NCBI RefSeq assembly: GCF_900188295.1
Contig: NZ_FZNM01000001.1
Location: 372,001 to 436,000, forward strand
Length of the DNA stretch: 64,000 nucleotides
DNA from: Paracoccus sediminis
GTDB taxonomy: Bacteria > Pseudomonadota > Alphaproteobacteria > Rhodobacterales > Rhodobacteraceae
Direction: 5' to 3'
Under the pieces are notes generated by a model that had not been told where the DNA came from, searched no databases, and worked only from the letters and a program-made list of their open reading frames with translations. Shown piece after piece: positions 53,276 to 63,877 of this stretch; the stretch's first letter is position 1; every line of letters starts with the position of its first letter. The position numbers and the translations under genes are program-made.

Positions 53276-54217
53276 TCAGCCGGACAGCGCCTCGATCAGG
53301 GCGGCCTGCGCGTCGTTGCCGTCCACGGTGGTCACGCCGTCCAGCCAGGGGGCGGCGGCATCGGGATTGGCCGTCAGCCAGTCCTTCGCGGCCTCCATCG
53401 GATCCTGGCCGTCGTTCAGGATCTTGCCCATCACCTCGTTTTCCATGGGCAGGGTGAATTCCAGGTTTTGCAGGAACTTGCCCACGTTCGGGCATTCCGC
53501 GACATAACCCTGGCGTGTGTTGGTGCGCACCTCGGCCCCGCCCAGATCGGGGCCGAAAACCTCGTCCCCGCCGGTCAGATAGGTCATGGCGAACTGGGCG
53601 TTCATCGGGTGGGGTTCCCAGCCCAGGAACACCACCGGCTGGCCTGCGGCATCGGCGCGGGCCACCTGCGCCAGCATTCCCTGTTCGCTGGATTCGACCA
53701 CCTCGAAGGTGCCCAGCCCGAACTTGTCCTCGGCCACCATTTCCAGCAGCAGGCGGTTGCCGTCGTTGCCCGGCTCGATGCCATAGATCTGGCCGGACAG
53801 CGCGTCCTTGTTTTCGGCGATCTTGCTGAAATCCGTGATGCCCAGGTCGGCGCCCGCCTTGTTGGTGGCCAGCGTGTATTTCGCGCCCGTCAGGTTGGTG
53901 CGCACCGTGTCGACCGTGCCCGCGTCGCGATAGGGGGCGATGTCGGCCTCCATCGTGGGCATCCAGTTGCCCAGAAAGATGTCCACGTCGTCGGTGGACA
54001 GCGCCGTATAGGTGACGGGCACCGACAGCAGCTTTGTTTCGGTTTCATACCCCAAGGCTTGCAACACCGTCGAGGCGAGGGCCGTCGTCGCGGTGATGTC
54101 GGTCCAGCCGACGTCGGACAGGACCACCTGGCGGCAATCCTCGGGTTCGGCGGCGGCAAGCGGTCCGGCAAGGATCGCACCAAGCACCAGAGATGTGGTC
54201 AGGCGAAAACGGATCAT
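53276..54217 (-). CDS. choX: Choline-binding periplasmic protein
   Basis: This 313-residue OpuAC-type substrate-binding protein has a signal peptide (MIRFRLTTSLVLGAILAGPLAAA). A mature domain follows with SDVGWTDITATTALAS, DIFLGNWMP, GIEPGNDGNRLL and VFLGWEPHPMNAQF, which carry aromatic residues typical of quaternary-ammonium binding sites. As the first gene of choXWV, it is divergent from betI across 85 bases that contain a candidate BetI operator. Confidence 0.93.
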   Translation of the reverse strand: MIRFRLTTSLVLGAILAGPLAAAEPEDCRQVVLSDVGWTDITATTALASTVLQALGYETETKLLSVPVTYTALSTDDVDIFLGNWMPTMEADIAPYRDAGTVDTVRTNLTGAKYTLATNKAGADLGITDFSKIAENKDALSGQIYGIEPGNDGNRLLLEMVAEDKFGLGTFEVVESSEQGMLAQVARADAAGQPVVFLGWEPHPMNAQFAMTYLTGGDEVFGPDLGGAEVRTNTRQGYVAECPNVGKFLQNLEFTLPMENEVMGKILNDGQDPMEAAKDWLTANPDAAAPWLDGVTTVDGNDAQAALIEALSG

Positions 54218-54233
54218 GCAAGGCTCCCTGTTC

Positions 54234-54253
54234 TTGATTGGTCAGTCAATTAA
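54234..54253. promoter_or_regulatory. Candidate BetI operator between choX and betI
   Basis: TTGATTGGTCAGTCAATTAA is an AT-rich imperfect dyad (outer TTGATTG/CAATTAA arms) located 16 bases before choX and 49 before betI. Position, symmetry and composition fit a BetI-type operator that would repress both the transporter and the bet genes until choline binds. The exact half-sites are not established. Confidence 0.5.
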
Positions 54254-54302
54254 AGATAGACAGGCCCTGAATAGCAACCATCTTCTGCAAACAGGTGCCG
54301 CA

Positions 54303-54869
54303 TTGCCCAAGATCGGGGCCGAGCCTATCCGAAAAGCCGCGTTAATCAACGCCACGATCTTCGAGATCGGGCGCGCGGGTTCGCTGGACGTGACCGTGGC
54401 GCAGATCGCCCGGCGCGCGGGCATGTCGCCGGCGCTGGCGCATCATTATTTCGGATCCAAGGAACAGATGTTCCTGTCGGCGATGCGTTACATCCTGCGC
54501 ACCTATGGCCGGTCGGTGGTCGAACGCCTGCCGGGCCACGGGCGGCGCGGGCGCCTTGACGCGATCATCCAAGCCAGTTTCGCCCCCCAGAATTTCCAGC
54601 GCGAAACCGTCAGCGCCTGGATCAATTTCTATGCCTTGGCGCTGATAAACCCCGAGGCCGGGCGCCTGCTGCGCGTTTATCACCGCAGGCTGCGGTCGAA
54701 CCTGATCCTGGCGCTGCGGCCCCTGACCGACGATCCGGCACGGATAGCCGAAACCCTGGGGGCGCTGATCGACGGGGTGTATCTGCGCACCGTCCTGATG
54801 CGCGGCGACGTGGATGCCAAGGCCGCCATCACCCTGATCTCTGATTATCTGGACGAGGCCCTGCGATGA
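54303..54869 (+). CDS. betI: Choline-responsive TetR-type repressor BetI
   Basis: This 188-residue regulator of choline oxidation starts at a TTG codon giving [23 protein letters not shown], matching the family's MPK.G.EPIRR start. An AGGTG site lies just upstream. No suitable ATG gives that N-terminus, and longer frames run into the choX promoter region. The helix-turn-helix is [27 protein letters not shown] (residues ~27-53). Its stop overlaps betB (ATGA). Confidence 0.92.
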   Translation: MPKIGAEPIRKAALINATIFEIGRAGSLDVTVAQIARRAGMSPALAHHYFGSKEQMFLSAMRYILRTYGRSVVERLPGHGRRGRLDAIIQASFAPQNFQRETVSAWINFYALALINPEAGRLLRVYHRRLRSNLILALRPLTDDPARIAETLGALIDGVYLRTVLMRGDVDAKAAITLISDYLDEALR

Positions 54870-56311
54870 CCCTTGACGCCCAACCCGCGGCCAGCCTGTT
54901 CATCGACGGCGGCTTTGTCGAAGGCGAAGGCGCGGCGCTGCCGGTGCTGTATCCCTTTACCGGCCAGGAAATCGCATCGCTGCGCGAGGCGTCCGCGAAT
55001 CAGGTGGCGCTGGCCTGTCGGGCGGCGGCCCGCGCGCAACCCGCATGGGCGGCGATGGCGCCCGCCGACCGGGGCCGCGTCCTGTCGCGGGCCGCCGCGA
55101 TCATCCGCGACCGCAACGACGACCTGTCCCGGCTGGAAACGCTGGACACCGGCAAGCCGATCCAGGAAACGCTGGTGGCCGACTGGGCGTCGGGCGCGGC
55201 GGCGCTGGAATATTTCGGCGGGCTGGCGGCGACCGTGACCGGCCAGATGATTCCGCTGGGCCGCGACTGGGCCTATACGCGGCGCGAGGCCCTGGGCGTC
55301 TGCGCGGGCATCGGCGCCTGGAACTATCCCAGCCAGATCGCCTGCTGGAAGGCCGCGCCCGCGCTGGCCATGGGCAACGCGATGGTCTTCAAGCCGTCCG
55401 AGGAAACGCCGCTGGGCGCCCTGAAGCTGGCTGAGATCCTGCTGGAGGCGGGCGCCCCGCCGGGCGTCTTCAATGTCGTGCAGGGACGTGGCGATGTCGG
55501 TGCGGCGCTGGTGACGGATCCGAACGTCGCCAAGGTTTCGCTGACCGGATCGGTGCCTACGGGCCGTCGCGTCTATGCCGCCGCCGCCGAGGGGATGCGC
55601 CATGTGACGATGGAGCTTGGCGGCAAGTCGCCCCTGATCGTGTTCGACGACGCCCGCCTTGACGATGCCGTGGGCGCGGCGATCCTGGCGAATTTCTATT
55701 CCTCGGGGCAGATCTGTTCCAACGGCACGCGGGTGTTCCTGCAACAGGGCATCGCGCAGCGGTTCCTCGATCGGCTGGCCGAGCGGCTGGCGCAGGTCCG
55801 CACCGGCGACCCGCTGGACCCGGACACGCAGTTCGGCCCGATCATCAACCCGGCGCAGGCGGACAGGATCCGCGCGGCCATCGCGGCAGGGCAGGACGCC
55901 GGCGCGCGGCTGGTCTGCGGCGGCGCGGGCGAGGGGGCCTTCATTCCCCCCACCGTCTTTGCCGATGCCACCGACGACATGACCATCACCCGCGACGAGA
56001 TCTTCGGCCCGGTGATGACCACGCTGTCCTTTGCCGACGAGTCCGAGGCCGTGGCCCGCGCGAACGCCACAGGCTTCGGCCTGGCGGCAGGCGTCTTTAC
56101 CCAGGATCTGACGCGCGCCCATCGGGTCGTCGCGGCGCTGGAGGCGGGCACCTGCTGGATCAACGCCTACAACCTGACGCCGGTGGAAATGCCCTTCGGG
56201 GGCATCAAGCTGTCGGGCCTGGGCCGCGAGAACGGCACCGCCGCCATCGAGCATTATTCGCAACTCAAAACCGTCTATGTCGGCATGGGCGCCGTCGAGG
56301 CGCCGTATTAG
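54866..56311 (+). CDS. betB: Betaine-aldehyde dehydrogenase
   Basis: This 481-residue NAD(P)-dependent enzyme oxidises betaine aldehyde to glycine betaine. The catalytic Glu is in [13 protein letters not shown] and the catalytic Cys in [13 protein letters not shown]. The Rossmann loop [12 protein letters not shown], and NPAQADRI and [19 protein letters not shown] typical of BetB, follow. It is translationally coupled to betI and precedes betA by 10 bases. Confidence 0.96.
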   Translation: MTLDAQPAASLFIDGGFVEGEGAALPVLYPFTGQEIASLREASANQVALACRAAARAQPAWAAMAPADRGRVLSRAAAIIRDRNDDLSRLETLDTGKPIQETLVADWASGAAALEYFGGLAATVTGQMIPLGRDWAYTRREALGVCAGIGAWNYPSQIACWKAAPALAMGNAMVFKPSEETPLGALKLAEILLEAGAPPGVFNVVQGRGDVGAALVTDPNVAKVSLTGSVPTGRRVYAAAAEGMRHVTMELGGKSPLIVFDDARLDDAVGAAILANFYSSGQICSNGTRVFLQQGIAQRFLDRLAERLAQVRTGDPLDPDTQFGPIINPAQADRIRAAIAAGQDAGARLVCGGAGEGAFIPPTVFADATDDMTITRDEIFGPVMTTLSFADESEAVARANATGFGLAAGVFTQDLTRAHRVVAALEAGTCWINAYNLTPVEMPFGGIKLSGLGRENGTAAIEHYSQLKTVYVGMGAVEAPY

Positions 56312-56321
56312 GGGGATCGTC

Positions 56322-57941
56322 ATGACCGCAGATTACGTCATCGTCGGCGCCGGGTCCGCCGGCTGCGCGCTGGCCTATCGCCTGACCGAGGCCGGGCACA
56401 GCGTCACCCTGATCGAATACGGCGGCAGCGATATCGGCATCTTCATCCAGATGCCGGGCGCGCTGTCCTATCCCATGAACATGCCGCGATACGACTGGGG
56501 ATTCGCCAGCCAGCCCGAACCGCACCTGGGCGGGCGCAGGCTCGCCACGCCGCGCGGCAAGGTGCTGGGCGGGTCGTCGTCCATCAACGGCATGGTCTTC
56601 GTGCGCGGCCATCGCAAGGACTACGACCACTGGCGCGACAGCGGCGCGTCCGGCTGGGGCTATGACGACGTGCTGCCCTATTTCAAGCGGATGGAAACCT
56701 GGCACGGCGGCGTGTCGGAATGGCGCGGCACCGACGGGCCGCTGCACGTGACGCGCGGCAAGCGGCGCAATCCGCTGTTCAACGCCTTCATCCAGGCGGG
56801 CCAGCAGGCGGGCTGGCCCTATACGTCTGATTACAACGGCGAAAACCAGGAAGGCTTCGGCCCGATGGAGGCGACCATCTGGAAAGGCCGCCGCTGGTCC
56901 GCCGCCAATGCCTATCTGCGCCCGGCGCAAAAGACCGGCCGCCTGACCGTGATCCGCGCCTTTGCCCGCCGCATCCTATTCCGGGACCGGCGCGCCTGTG
57001 GCGTCGAGATCGAGCGCGGCGGCCGGATCGAGGACATCCGCGCGGGCCGCGAGGTGATCGTCTCGGCCAGTTCGATCAACACGCCGAAACTGTTGATGCT
57101 GTCGGGAATAGGCCCCGCCGACCACCTGCGAAGCCACGGCATCACGCCGCTGGCCGATCGTCCGGGCGTCGGCGCGAACTTGCAGGACCATCTTGAAATT
57201 TACATGCAATACAAGGCGTTGAAGCCGATCACGCTGTACACCTATTACAACCTGCTGGGCAAGGGCCGGGTGGGTGTGGAATGGCTGCTGCAAAAGACCG
57301 GGCTGGGGGCGTCGAACCAGTTCGAAAGCTGCGGGTTCATCCGGTCTTCGGACGCGGCGGATTATCCCGACATCCAGTATCATTTCCTGCCGCTGGCCGT
57401 GCGCTATGACGGCAAGGCGGCGGCGCAGGGCCATGGCTTTCAGGCCCATGTCGGCCCGATGCGGTCGAAATCGCGCGGCACGGTACGGCTGACCTCGGCC
57501 GATCCGGCCGCGGCCCCGGACATCCGCTTCAACTACATGTCCCATCCCGACGACTGGGCCGAATTCCGCGCCTGCGTGCGCCTGACACGGCAAATCTTCG
57601 ACCAGCCCGCCTTTGCCGAATACCGGGGCGATGAAATCCAGCCCGGCGCGGCGGTCCAGACCGACGACCAGATCGACGCCTTCATCCGCGACCATGCCGA
57701 ATCGGCCTATCACCCCTGCGGCACGGCCCGCATGGGGGCGGCGACCGACCCGATGGCCGTGGTCGATCCCGACCTGCGGGTGATCGGGGTCCAGGGGCTG
57801 CGCGTCGCCGACAGCTCGGTCTTTCCGCGCGTGACCAACGGCAACCTCAACGGCCCCTCGATCATGGTCGGCGAAAAGGCGGCCGACCACGTCCTGGGCC
57901 GCCTGGCCAGCCCCGACAGCGACCGGATGGCGGCCGAATAG
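56322..57941 (+). CDS. betA: Choline dehydrogenase
   Basis: This 539-residue GMC-family flavoprotein oxidises choline to betaine aldehyde. The N-terminal dinucleotide fold is [21 protein letters not shown] signatures are [19 protein letters not shown] and [21 protein letters not shown]. The catalytic His is in [10 protein letters not shown]. The ATG at 56322 gives [11 protein letters not shown]; a start 15 codons earlier would overlap betB. It ends the betIBA operon; the 57-base gap to the next convergent gene shows no strong terminator. Confidence 0.95.
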   Translation: MTADYVIVGAGSAGCALAYRLTEAGHSVTLIEYGGSDIGIFIQMPGALSYPMNMPRYDWGFASQPEPHLGGRRLATPRGKVLGGSSSINGMVFVRGHRKDYDHWRDSGASGWGYDDVLPYFKRMETWHGGVSEWRGTDGPLHVTRGKRRNPLFNAFIQAGQQAGWPYTSDYNGENQEGFGPMEATIWKGRRWSAANAYLRPAQKTGRLTVIRAFARRILFRDRRACGVEIERGGRIEDIRAGREVIVSASSINTPKLLMLSGIGPADHLRSHGITPLADRPGVGANLQDHLEIYMQYKALKPITLYTYYNLLGKGRVGVEWLLQKTGLGASNQFESCGFIRSSDAADYPDIQYHFLPLAVRYDGKAAAQGHGFQAHVGPMRSKSRGTVRLTSADPAAAPDIRFNYMSHPDDWAEFRACVRLTRQIFDQPAFAEYRGDEIQPGAAVQTDDQIDAFIRDHAESAYHPCGTARMGAATDPMAVVDPDLRVIGVQGLRVADSSVFPRVTNGNLNGPSIMVGEKAADHVLGRLASPDSDRMAAE

Positions 57942-57998
57942 GCGCTTTCGTCCCTATTGAAGCATTCCCGCCAGAGGCTTGGGCGCCCGCCGCCCGGA

Positions 57999-58745
57999 TC
58001 AGCCCTTCCCGTCGCGCGCGGCGGCGATGGCGGGTTCCAGCCCGTCGGCGGGCATTCCCCGCAACAGCGTGTCGCCGATGACGAAGGTGGGCGTGCCCAT
58101 GATCGCCATGCGTTCGGCCAGCTGCCGGTTGTCGCGCAGCACGGCCGAAACGGAGTCCGTGTTCATCGTGTTCAGAATCTCGTCCGCGTCCACGCCGATG
58201 TCGCCGGCGATGGTGCGCAGCGCCTCGGGCGAGGGCGCGCCGCGCAGGGCCATCAGGGCGTGATGGGCCTTGACATAGGCGTCATCCCCGCCGATCTGCT
58301 TGACCGCAACCGCAAATCGGGACGAGGTTTCGCTGTCCTGTCCCAGGATCGGAAATTCCTTCAGGATCAGCCTGATATTTCCGTCTGACGCCACGGTGTC
58401 CTGGACCTGCTGGTTGAACTTGCGGCAATAGCCGCAGCGATAGTCGATGAATTCCACCATCGTCACATCGCCGTCAGGGTTGCCGCCGACCCAGCTGTAA
58501 CCATCCTCGAAGATGGCATCGCGGTTTGCGGCGATCAGGGCCACGTCGTTTTCGACCTCGGACGCGGCGCGGCGTTCTTCCAGCACGTTGATGGATTCCA
58601 CCAGAACCTCGGGGTTGGCCATCAGGTATTCGCGCACGGCCGCCCCGAAGGCGGTCTTTTCGGCGTCCGACATCGCGCCGATCTCAAAGGACAGGGCGGG
58701 GGTCGCGGTCATCAGCAGCGCAGCGATCAGGCGTTTCATCGGCAT
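57999..58745 (-). CDS. DsbA-family thiol-disulfide oxidoreductase
   Basis: This 248-residue periplasmic protein has a short signal peptide (MPMKRLIAALLMTATPALS). A helical N-terminal segment follows, then a thioredoxin-like domain with the active site Cys104-Gly-Tyr-Cys107 (DYRCGYCRKF) and the cis-proline GTPTFVIG. The CGYC dipeptide and N-terminal extension resemble DsbA/ScsC-like proteins. Start alternatives are at 58745 and 58739. It is divergent from the aminotransferase gene over 159 bases. Confidence 0.92.
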   Translation of the reverse strand: MPMKRLIAALLMTATPALSFEIGAMSDAEKTAFGAAVREYLMANPEVLVESINVLEERRAASEVENDVALIAANRDAIFEDGYSWVGGNPDGDVTMVEFIDYRCGYCRKFNQQVQDTVASDGNIRLILKEFPILGQDSETSSRFAVAVKQIGGDDAYVKAHHALMALRGAPSPEALRTIAGDIGVDADEILNTMNTDSVSAVLRDNRQLAERMAIMGTPTFVIGDTLLRGMPADGLEPAIAAARDGKG

Positions 58746-58904
58746 CCTCGTGACAGGTTTTCACGAAGCTTGGCGCGTGAACGCGCCCTTGGCAAGAAAG
58801 CCGCCGACAAAGCTGCGTGACCGGCGCCCGTCCCAAGGGGCTTTTCGGACACGTCCTACGCGCGTAAGACAGCACAAAAAGGCAAAAGGCCCCCGAGGAG
58901 AGCA

Positions 58905-60041
58905 ATGAGGACATCCGCCCGCGGACAGGTCGATCCGTTTATCGTCATGGACGTGATGGAGGCAGCGAGCCGCGCCGAAGCCGCAGGCCGCCACATCATC
59001 CATATGGAGGTCGGACAACCCTCCACCCCCGCGCCTGCCGGTGCCCGCCGCGCGCTTGCCGCCGCCTTGGAACAGCCGCTGGGCTATACGGTCGCCCTGG
59101 GCCTGCCCGCGCTGCGCCAGGGCATCGCGGATCTGTATCGCCGCTGGTACGGGGTCGATCTGGACCCGGCCCGCGTGGTGGTGACGCCGGGCAGCAGCGG
59201 GGCGTTCATCATCGCGTTTTCGGCGCTGTTCGACGCCGGCGACCGGGTGGCGATGGGCTATCCGGGCTATCCCAGCTATCGCCAGATCCTGCGGGCCATG
59301 TCGCTGGACCCGGTGGGCATCCCGACCCGCCCCGAGGATCGGTATCAGCCGCGCCCCGACGATCTTCCCGATGGCTGCGCGGGGCTGATCCTTGCGTCCC
59401 CCGGCAATCCCTCGGGCACGGTGCTGCGCACGGACGAACTGCGGGCGCTGTCCGATGGGGCGCGGGCGCGTGGCATGGCGCTGATCTCGGACGAGATCTA
59501 TCACGGCCTGTCCTATGGCGACCGCTGCCATTCCGCGCTGGAGGTGACGGACGAGGTGTTCGTCATCAACTCCTTCAGCAAGTATTTTTCCATGACCGGC
59601 TGGCGGCTGGGCTGGATGGTGGTTCCCGAAAGCCATGTCCGCACCGTTGAACGGCTGGCGCAGAACCTGTTCATCTGCCCGCCCCATGCCAGCCAGGTGG
59701 CGGCCCTTGCCGCGCTGGACTGCATGGACGAAGCCGACGCCAACCTGGCCGTCTATGCCGAAAACCGCCGCCTGATGCTGGACGGTTTGCCCCGCGCGGG
59801 TTTCGACCGCATCGCGCCGCCCGAGGGGGCGTTCTATATCTATGCCGACGTATCCCACCTGACCGACCATTCGCCCAGTCTTGCCGCCGAGATCCTTGAC
59901 ACGGCGGGCGTCGCGGTCACGCCGGGGCTGGACTTTGACCCCGACCGGGGCGCCCGGACCTTGCGGTTCTCCTATGCCCGCGCGACCGCCGACATCGCCG
60001 AAGGACTGCGCCGCCTGCAAGGGTTCATGGCCGCACGATGA
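58905..60041 (+). CDS. PLP-dependent aminotransferase, class I/II
   Basis: This 378-residue fold-type I aminotransferase has the PLP Lys in INSFSKYFSMTGWRLGWMV. The cofactor-binding Asn/Pro motif is LILASPGNPSGTVL and the Asp/Tyr is in LISDEIYHGLSYG. A C-terminal Arg region (ARTLRFSYARA) would bind the substrate carboxylate. The amino donor and acceptor cannot be read. The stop overlaps the ATG of the amidase gene, so they are likely co-transcribed. Confidence 0.92.
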   Translation: MRTSARGQVDPFIVMDVMEAASRAEAAGRHIIHMEVGQPSTPAPAGARRALAAALEQPLGYTVALGLPALRQGIADLYRRWYGVDLDPARVVVTPGSSGAFIIAFSALFDAGDRVAMGYPGYPSYRQILRAMSLDPVGIPTRPEDRYQPRPDDLPDGCAGLILASPGNPSGTVLRTDELRALSDGARARGMALISDEIYHGLSYGDRCHSALEVTDEVFVINSFSKYFSMTGWRLGWMVVPESHVRTVERLAQNLFICPPHASQVAALAALDCMDEADANLAVYAENRRLMLDGLPRAGFDRIAPPEGAFYIYADVSHLTDHSPSLAAEILDTAGVAVTPGLDFDPDRGARTLRFSYARATADIAEGLRRLQGFMAAR

Positions 60042-61237
60042 AAGGGCTGGCGCTGATCCTGGCCCTGCTGCTGGCGGTGCCCGTCTGGGCCGTGGAACCG
60101 GCGCGGCTGGATCCGGGCGGATCGGCCCTGGTCGCGACCGGGCGCGGATGGGGCGGGCCAAAACCGCTGGAACTGCGGCTGGCCCTGACCAGGCCCGTGC
60201 CTTTCCGCGCCTATCTGGTCGCCGATCCGATGCGGCTGGTCGTCGATCTGCAAGGCGCCGATCTGGGACTGGCGCGCCCGCAGGATCTGTTCGGCGCCGA
60301 CCTGGCCCCGGCGATCCGCTGGGGCCGGGATCGTCCCGGCTGGTCGCGGGTGGTGGTCGAACTGCCCGGTCCTTACCGCATCGACCGCGCGGGCCAGCGG
60401 GCCGGTCCCGCAGCGGCGCAGATCACCGTGGCCCTTGCGCCGGTCGATCCCGACGATTTCGCGCCCCGCGCCTCGGCCACCGCCGCGCTGCGGGGTCTGC
60501 CCGAACCGGCCGACATTCCGCAGCCCGCGCCCGACGACCGCTTCACGGTCATGCTGGATCCGGGCCATGGCGGGTTCGATCCCGGCGCCTCGGCCGAAGG
60601 CGAAAGCGAGGCGAACCTGGTCCTGGTCTTTGCCCTGGAACTGCGCGCCGCGTTGCAGGCGCGGGGCGTGGACGTGCAGATGACGCGGCAGGACGACCGT
60701 TTCGTGGCCCTGGAACGGCGGGTGACGGCGGCGCGGCAGAAACGGTCGGATCTGTTCATCTCGCTTCACGCGGATGCGCTGCCCCAGGGGCAGGCGGCGG
60801 GGGCCACCGTCTATGTCTGGAATCCCGCCGCCGACAGCCGGGCGGCGGAACAGTTGACGCTGCGGCACGGGCGCGACGACCTGCTGGCGGGAACCGACCT
60901 GACCGGCCGCGATGACGCCCTGACCGGCGCCTTGATGGATTTCGCCCGCACCGACACCCAGCCCCGATCGGAAAGTTTCGCCCGCTGGCTGACATCGCGG
61001 ATGGCGCTGCTGGGGATCGGAATGCACGGACGCCCCGTCCAGGGGGCCACCTATTCCGTCCTGAAATCGCCCGACATCCCGTCGGTGCTGCTGGAACTGG
61101 GCTTTATCTCGGATTATGACGACCGCGCGAACATCCTTGACCCGCAATGGCGAGAGCGCATGGTCCGCGTCATCGCCGAGGCGATCGTCGGCTGGGCGCG
61201 CGACGAGGCCGTGCGGGCATCCATGCTGCGCCAATAA
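60038..61237 (+). CDS. N-acetylmuramoyl-L-alanine amidase, AmiC type
   Basis: This 399-residue periplasmic zinc amidase cleaves peptide stems from peptidoglycan during cell separation. It has a signal peptide (MKGLALILALLLAVPVWA) and an AMIN domain (residues ~30-140, LRLALTRPVPFRAYLVADPMRLVVDLQG). The Amidase_3 domain (~165-395) has MLDPGHGGFDPGA (Zn His), EANLVLVFAL (Glu), LFISLHADALP (second His), and SVLLELGFISD (catalytic Glu). The adjacent PBP1A gene supports a cell-wall role. Confidence 0.95.
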   Translation: MKGLALILALLLAVPVWAVEPARLDPGGSALVATGRGWGGPKPLELRLALTRPVPFRAYLVADPMRLVVDLQGADLGLARPQDLFGADLAPAIRWGRDRPGWSRVVVELPGPYRIDRAGQRAGPAAAQITVALAPVDPDDFAPRASATAALRGLPEPADIPQPAPDDRFTVMLDPGHGGFDPGASAEGESEANLVLVFALELRAALQARGVDVQMTRQDDRFVALERRVTAARQKRSDLFISLHADALPQGQAAGATVYVWNPAADSRAAEQLTLRHGRDDLLAGTDLTGRDDALTGALMDFARTDTQPRSESFARWLTSRMALLGIGMHGRPVQGATYSVLKSPDIPSVLLELGFISDYDDRANILDPQWRERMVRVIAEAIVGWARDEAVRASMLRQ

Positions 61238-61317
61238 GGGCGCGGTCGCCCAGTGTTGTTTTGACCGGGGCAGGGTGCGCCGCTATAGGGGGACGATTCC
61301 TTGAAAGGCCCTTGTCC

Positions 61318-63867
61318 TTGCTGCGCAGCATCCTGTCCTTTTTCGGCGCCATCTTTTCGTGGTTCGTCACCGCCAGCTTCTTCATCGCGCTGACGGTGGG
61401 GGCGATCTTCTGGATCTATTCGCGCGACCTGCCCAGCCACGAGACCCTGGCGCAATACACCCCCAAGACCATCAGCCGGATCTATTCGGGCGAGGGCATG
61501 CTGATCGACGAATTCGCCGAGGAACGCCGCCTGTTCGTCCCCGTCGAGGAGATCCCCGATCTGGTCAAGCACGCCTTCATCAGCGCCGAGGACAAGAATT
61601 TCTACAGCCATCCCGGCTATGACGTGCGCGGGATCGTCGGGGCGGCGTATCAGGCCGTGGCCTCGGGCGGGTCGTCCGTGCGCGGCGCGTCCACGATCAC
61701 GCAGCAGGTGATGAAGAATTTCCTGCTGTCCTCGGACCGCAGCGTCGAACGCAAGGTCAAGGAACTGATCCTCGCGTCCCGGCTGGAACGCACGCTGTCC
61801 AAGGAACAAATCCTTGAATTGTATCTGAACGAGATTTTCCTGGGGCAGAACAGTTTCGGCGTGGCCGCCGCGTCCCAGACCTATTTCAACAAGTCGCTGA
61901 CCGAACTGGCCCCGCGCGAGGCCGCGATGCTGGCCGCCCTGCCGCAGGCGCCGGGCCGGTATCATCCCGTCGCCGCCAAGGATCGCGTGACCGAACGGCG
62001 CAACTATGTCCTGCGCGAGATGTGGCAGAACGGCTATATCACCGAGGCGGTCTATCAGGCCGAGGCGAAGCTGCCGCTGAAATCGGTGCAGAACGGCGAT
62101 TACCCCTCCTTTCGCCAGCAGTTGCCGCCGCGCGATTACTTTACCGACGAAATCCGCCGCCAGCTGTCGCTTGAATTCGGGCAGGACGAGTTCTTTGGGG
62201 GGGGCCTGACGATCCGCGCCACCGTGGACCCAGACTTGCAATCGGCCGCCGCCGACGCCCTGCGCGCGGCGCTGGAGGATTACGACCGGGGCGCCGGCGT
62301 CTGGCGCGGCACGGGCGAGACGGTCCCCGCAGACCAGTTGGGCAGCGAGGCCGCATGGCGCGGCGCGCTGTGGCAGGCCAAGGTTCCTCGCGACATTCCC
62401 GGCTGGCGTCCCGCCGTGGTGCTGGAACTGGGCGACAGCGACGCGCGCATTGGCATCGAGGGGATCGAGGAAGACGCCGACGGCCACTGGATCCCGGCCG
62501 AGGACGTGCAATGGGCGCGCAAGCGCGGGCCGGACAGCCGCCTTGGCCCGCGCGCGCAGGTCGCGGGCGATCTGGTCGCCGTGGGCGACGTGGTGCTGGT
62601 CCGGGCAATGACGCGCGACGGCGACGGCGGCTTCATCCGCTGGACCCTGCGCCAGATCCCCGAGGTTCAGGGCGGGTTCATGGCCATGGACGTGAACACC
62701 GGCCGCGTGATGGCGATGCAGGGCGGGTTCAGCTACCAGTCCTCGGTCTTTAACCGGGCGACGCAGGCGCAGCGCCAGCCGGGGTCGTCGTTCAAGCCCT
62801 TTGTCTATGCGGCGGCCTTGGACAACAACTATACCCCCGCCACCATCGTCGTGGACGAGCCGATCACGCTGAACACGCCGTTCGGGTTGTGGGAACCCAA
62901 GAACTCGACCGGCAAGACATACGGCCCCACGCCGCTGCGCACCGGCATCGAGATGTCGCGGAACCTGATGACCATCCGCATCGCCCAGGACATCGGGATG
63001 GAACGCGTGGCGGAATATGCCGAACGCTTCGGCGTCTATGACGACCTGAAACCGTTCCTGGCCAACGCGCTGGGGGCGCAGGAAACCACGCTGTTCAAGA
63101 TGGTCGCGGCCTATGCGATGTTCGCCAACGGCGGCGAACGGGTGGAGCCGACGCTGGTGGACCGCGTGCAGGACCGGCGCGGGCGCACCGTCTATCGCCA
63201 CGACCAGCGCGTCTGCGAAACCTGCGGCCAGCAGGCGCTGCCGGCGGGGCAGGGTCCGGTGATCGACACCAACCGCGAACGGGTGATGGACGCCGTGACC
63301 GCCTATCAGCTGACCTCGATGCTGGAAGGCGCGGTCGAACGCGGGTCGGGCAACAAAGTCGATCTGCCGGTGCCGATCGCGGGCAAGACGGGCACCACGA
63401 ACGATGCCAAGGACGTGTGGTTCATCGGCTATTCCAGCAACATCGTTGCAGGCTGCTATCTGGGATACGACCAGCCGCGCACGCTGGGCCGGAACGCCTA
63501 TGGCGGGACGCTGTGCGTGCCGGTGTTCCACGCCTTCATGCGCAAGGCGGTGGCCGAATTCGGCGGCACCGATTTCGCGGTTCCGCCGGGCGGCTATTGG
63601 GTCAAGATCGACCGCACCACCGGCCAGCGGCTGTCGGACAGCGCCACCGGCCCCAATGTCGTGGCGGAATATTTCCGCGACGGCACCGATCCCGACTGGG
63701 GTTCGCCGCTGATCGTGTCGGGCTTTGGCGACGGTCCTGTCGCCCTGCCGTGGGAGGCGGGCGCCGGATCGGGGTCGGGCACGTCGATCACCACCTCGAC
63801 CGGGGAACGCCGGGTGATCCCGCGCCAGACCGATTTCGGCACCATGTCGTCGGGCGGACTTTACTGA
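61318..63867 (+). CDS. mrcA: Penicillin-binding protein 1A, bifunctional
   Basis: This ~849-residue inner-membrane enzyme polymerises and cross-links peptidoglycan. I chose a TTG start at 61318 with AAAGG nine bases upstream, giving MLRSILSFFGAIFSWFVTAS directly before the membrane span. No ATG is available without ~57 extra residues that overlap the amidase gene. The glycosyltransferase domain shows FISAEDKNFYSHPGYD and STITQQVMKNF. The transpeptidase has the Ser in GSSFKPF, SRN in MSRNLM, and KTGTTNDAKD. A PBP1A-type OB insert lies near residues 330-460. Confidence 0.95.
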   Translation: MLRSILSFFGAIFSWFVTASFFIALTVGAIFWIYSRDLPSHETLAQYTPKTISRIYSGEGMLIDEFAEERRLFVPVEEIPDLVKHAFISAEDKNFYSHPGYDVRGIVGAAYQAVASGGSSVRGASTITQQVMKNFLLSSDRSVERKVKELILASRLERTLSKEQILELYLNEIFLGQNSFGVAAASQTYFNKSLTELAPREAAMLAALPQAPGRYHPVAAKDRVTERRNYVLREMWQNGYITEAVYQAEAKLPLKSVQNGDYPSFRQQLPPRDYFTDEIRRQLSLEFGQDEFFGGGLTIRATVDPDLQSAAADALRAALEDYDRGAGVWRGTGETVPADQLGSEAAWRGALWQAKVPRDIPGWRPAVVLELGDSDARIGIEGIEEDADGHWIPAEDVQWARKRGPDSRLGPRAQVAGDLVAVGDVVLVRAMTRDGDGGFIRWTLRQIPEVQGGFMAMDVNTGRVMAMQGGFSYQSSVFNRATQAQRQPGSSFKPFVYAAALDNNYTPATIVVDEPITLNTPFGLWEPKNSTGKTYGPTPLRTGIEMSRNLMTIRIAQDIGMERVAEYAERFGVYDDLKPFLANALGAQETTLFKMVAAYAMFANGGERVEPTLVDRVQDRRGRTVYRHDQRVCETCGQQALPAGQGPVIDTNRERVMDAVTAYQLTSMLEGAVERGSGNKVDLPVPIAGKTGTTNDAKDVWFIGYSSNIVAGCYLGYDQPRTLGRNAYGGTLCVPVFHAFMRKAVAEFGGTDFAVPPGGYWVKIDRTTGQRLSDSATGPNVVAEYFRDGTDPDWGSPLIVSGFGDGPVALPWEAGAGSGSGTSITTSTGERRVIPRQTDFGTMSSGGLY

Positions 63868-63877
63868 GGGACGTGGC

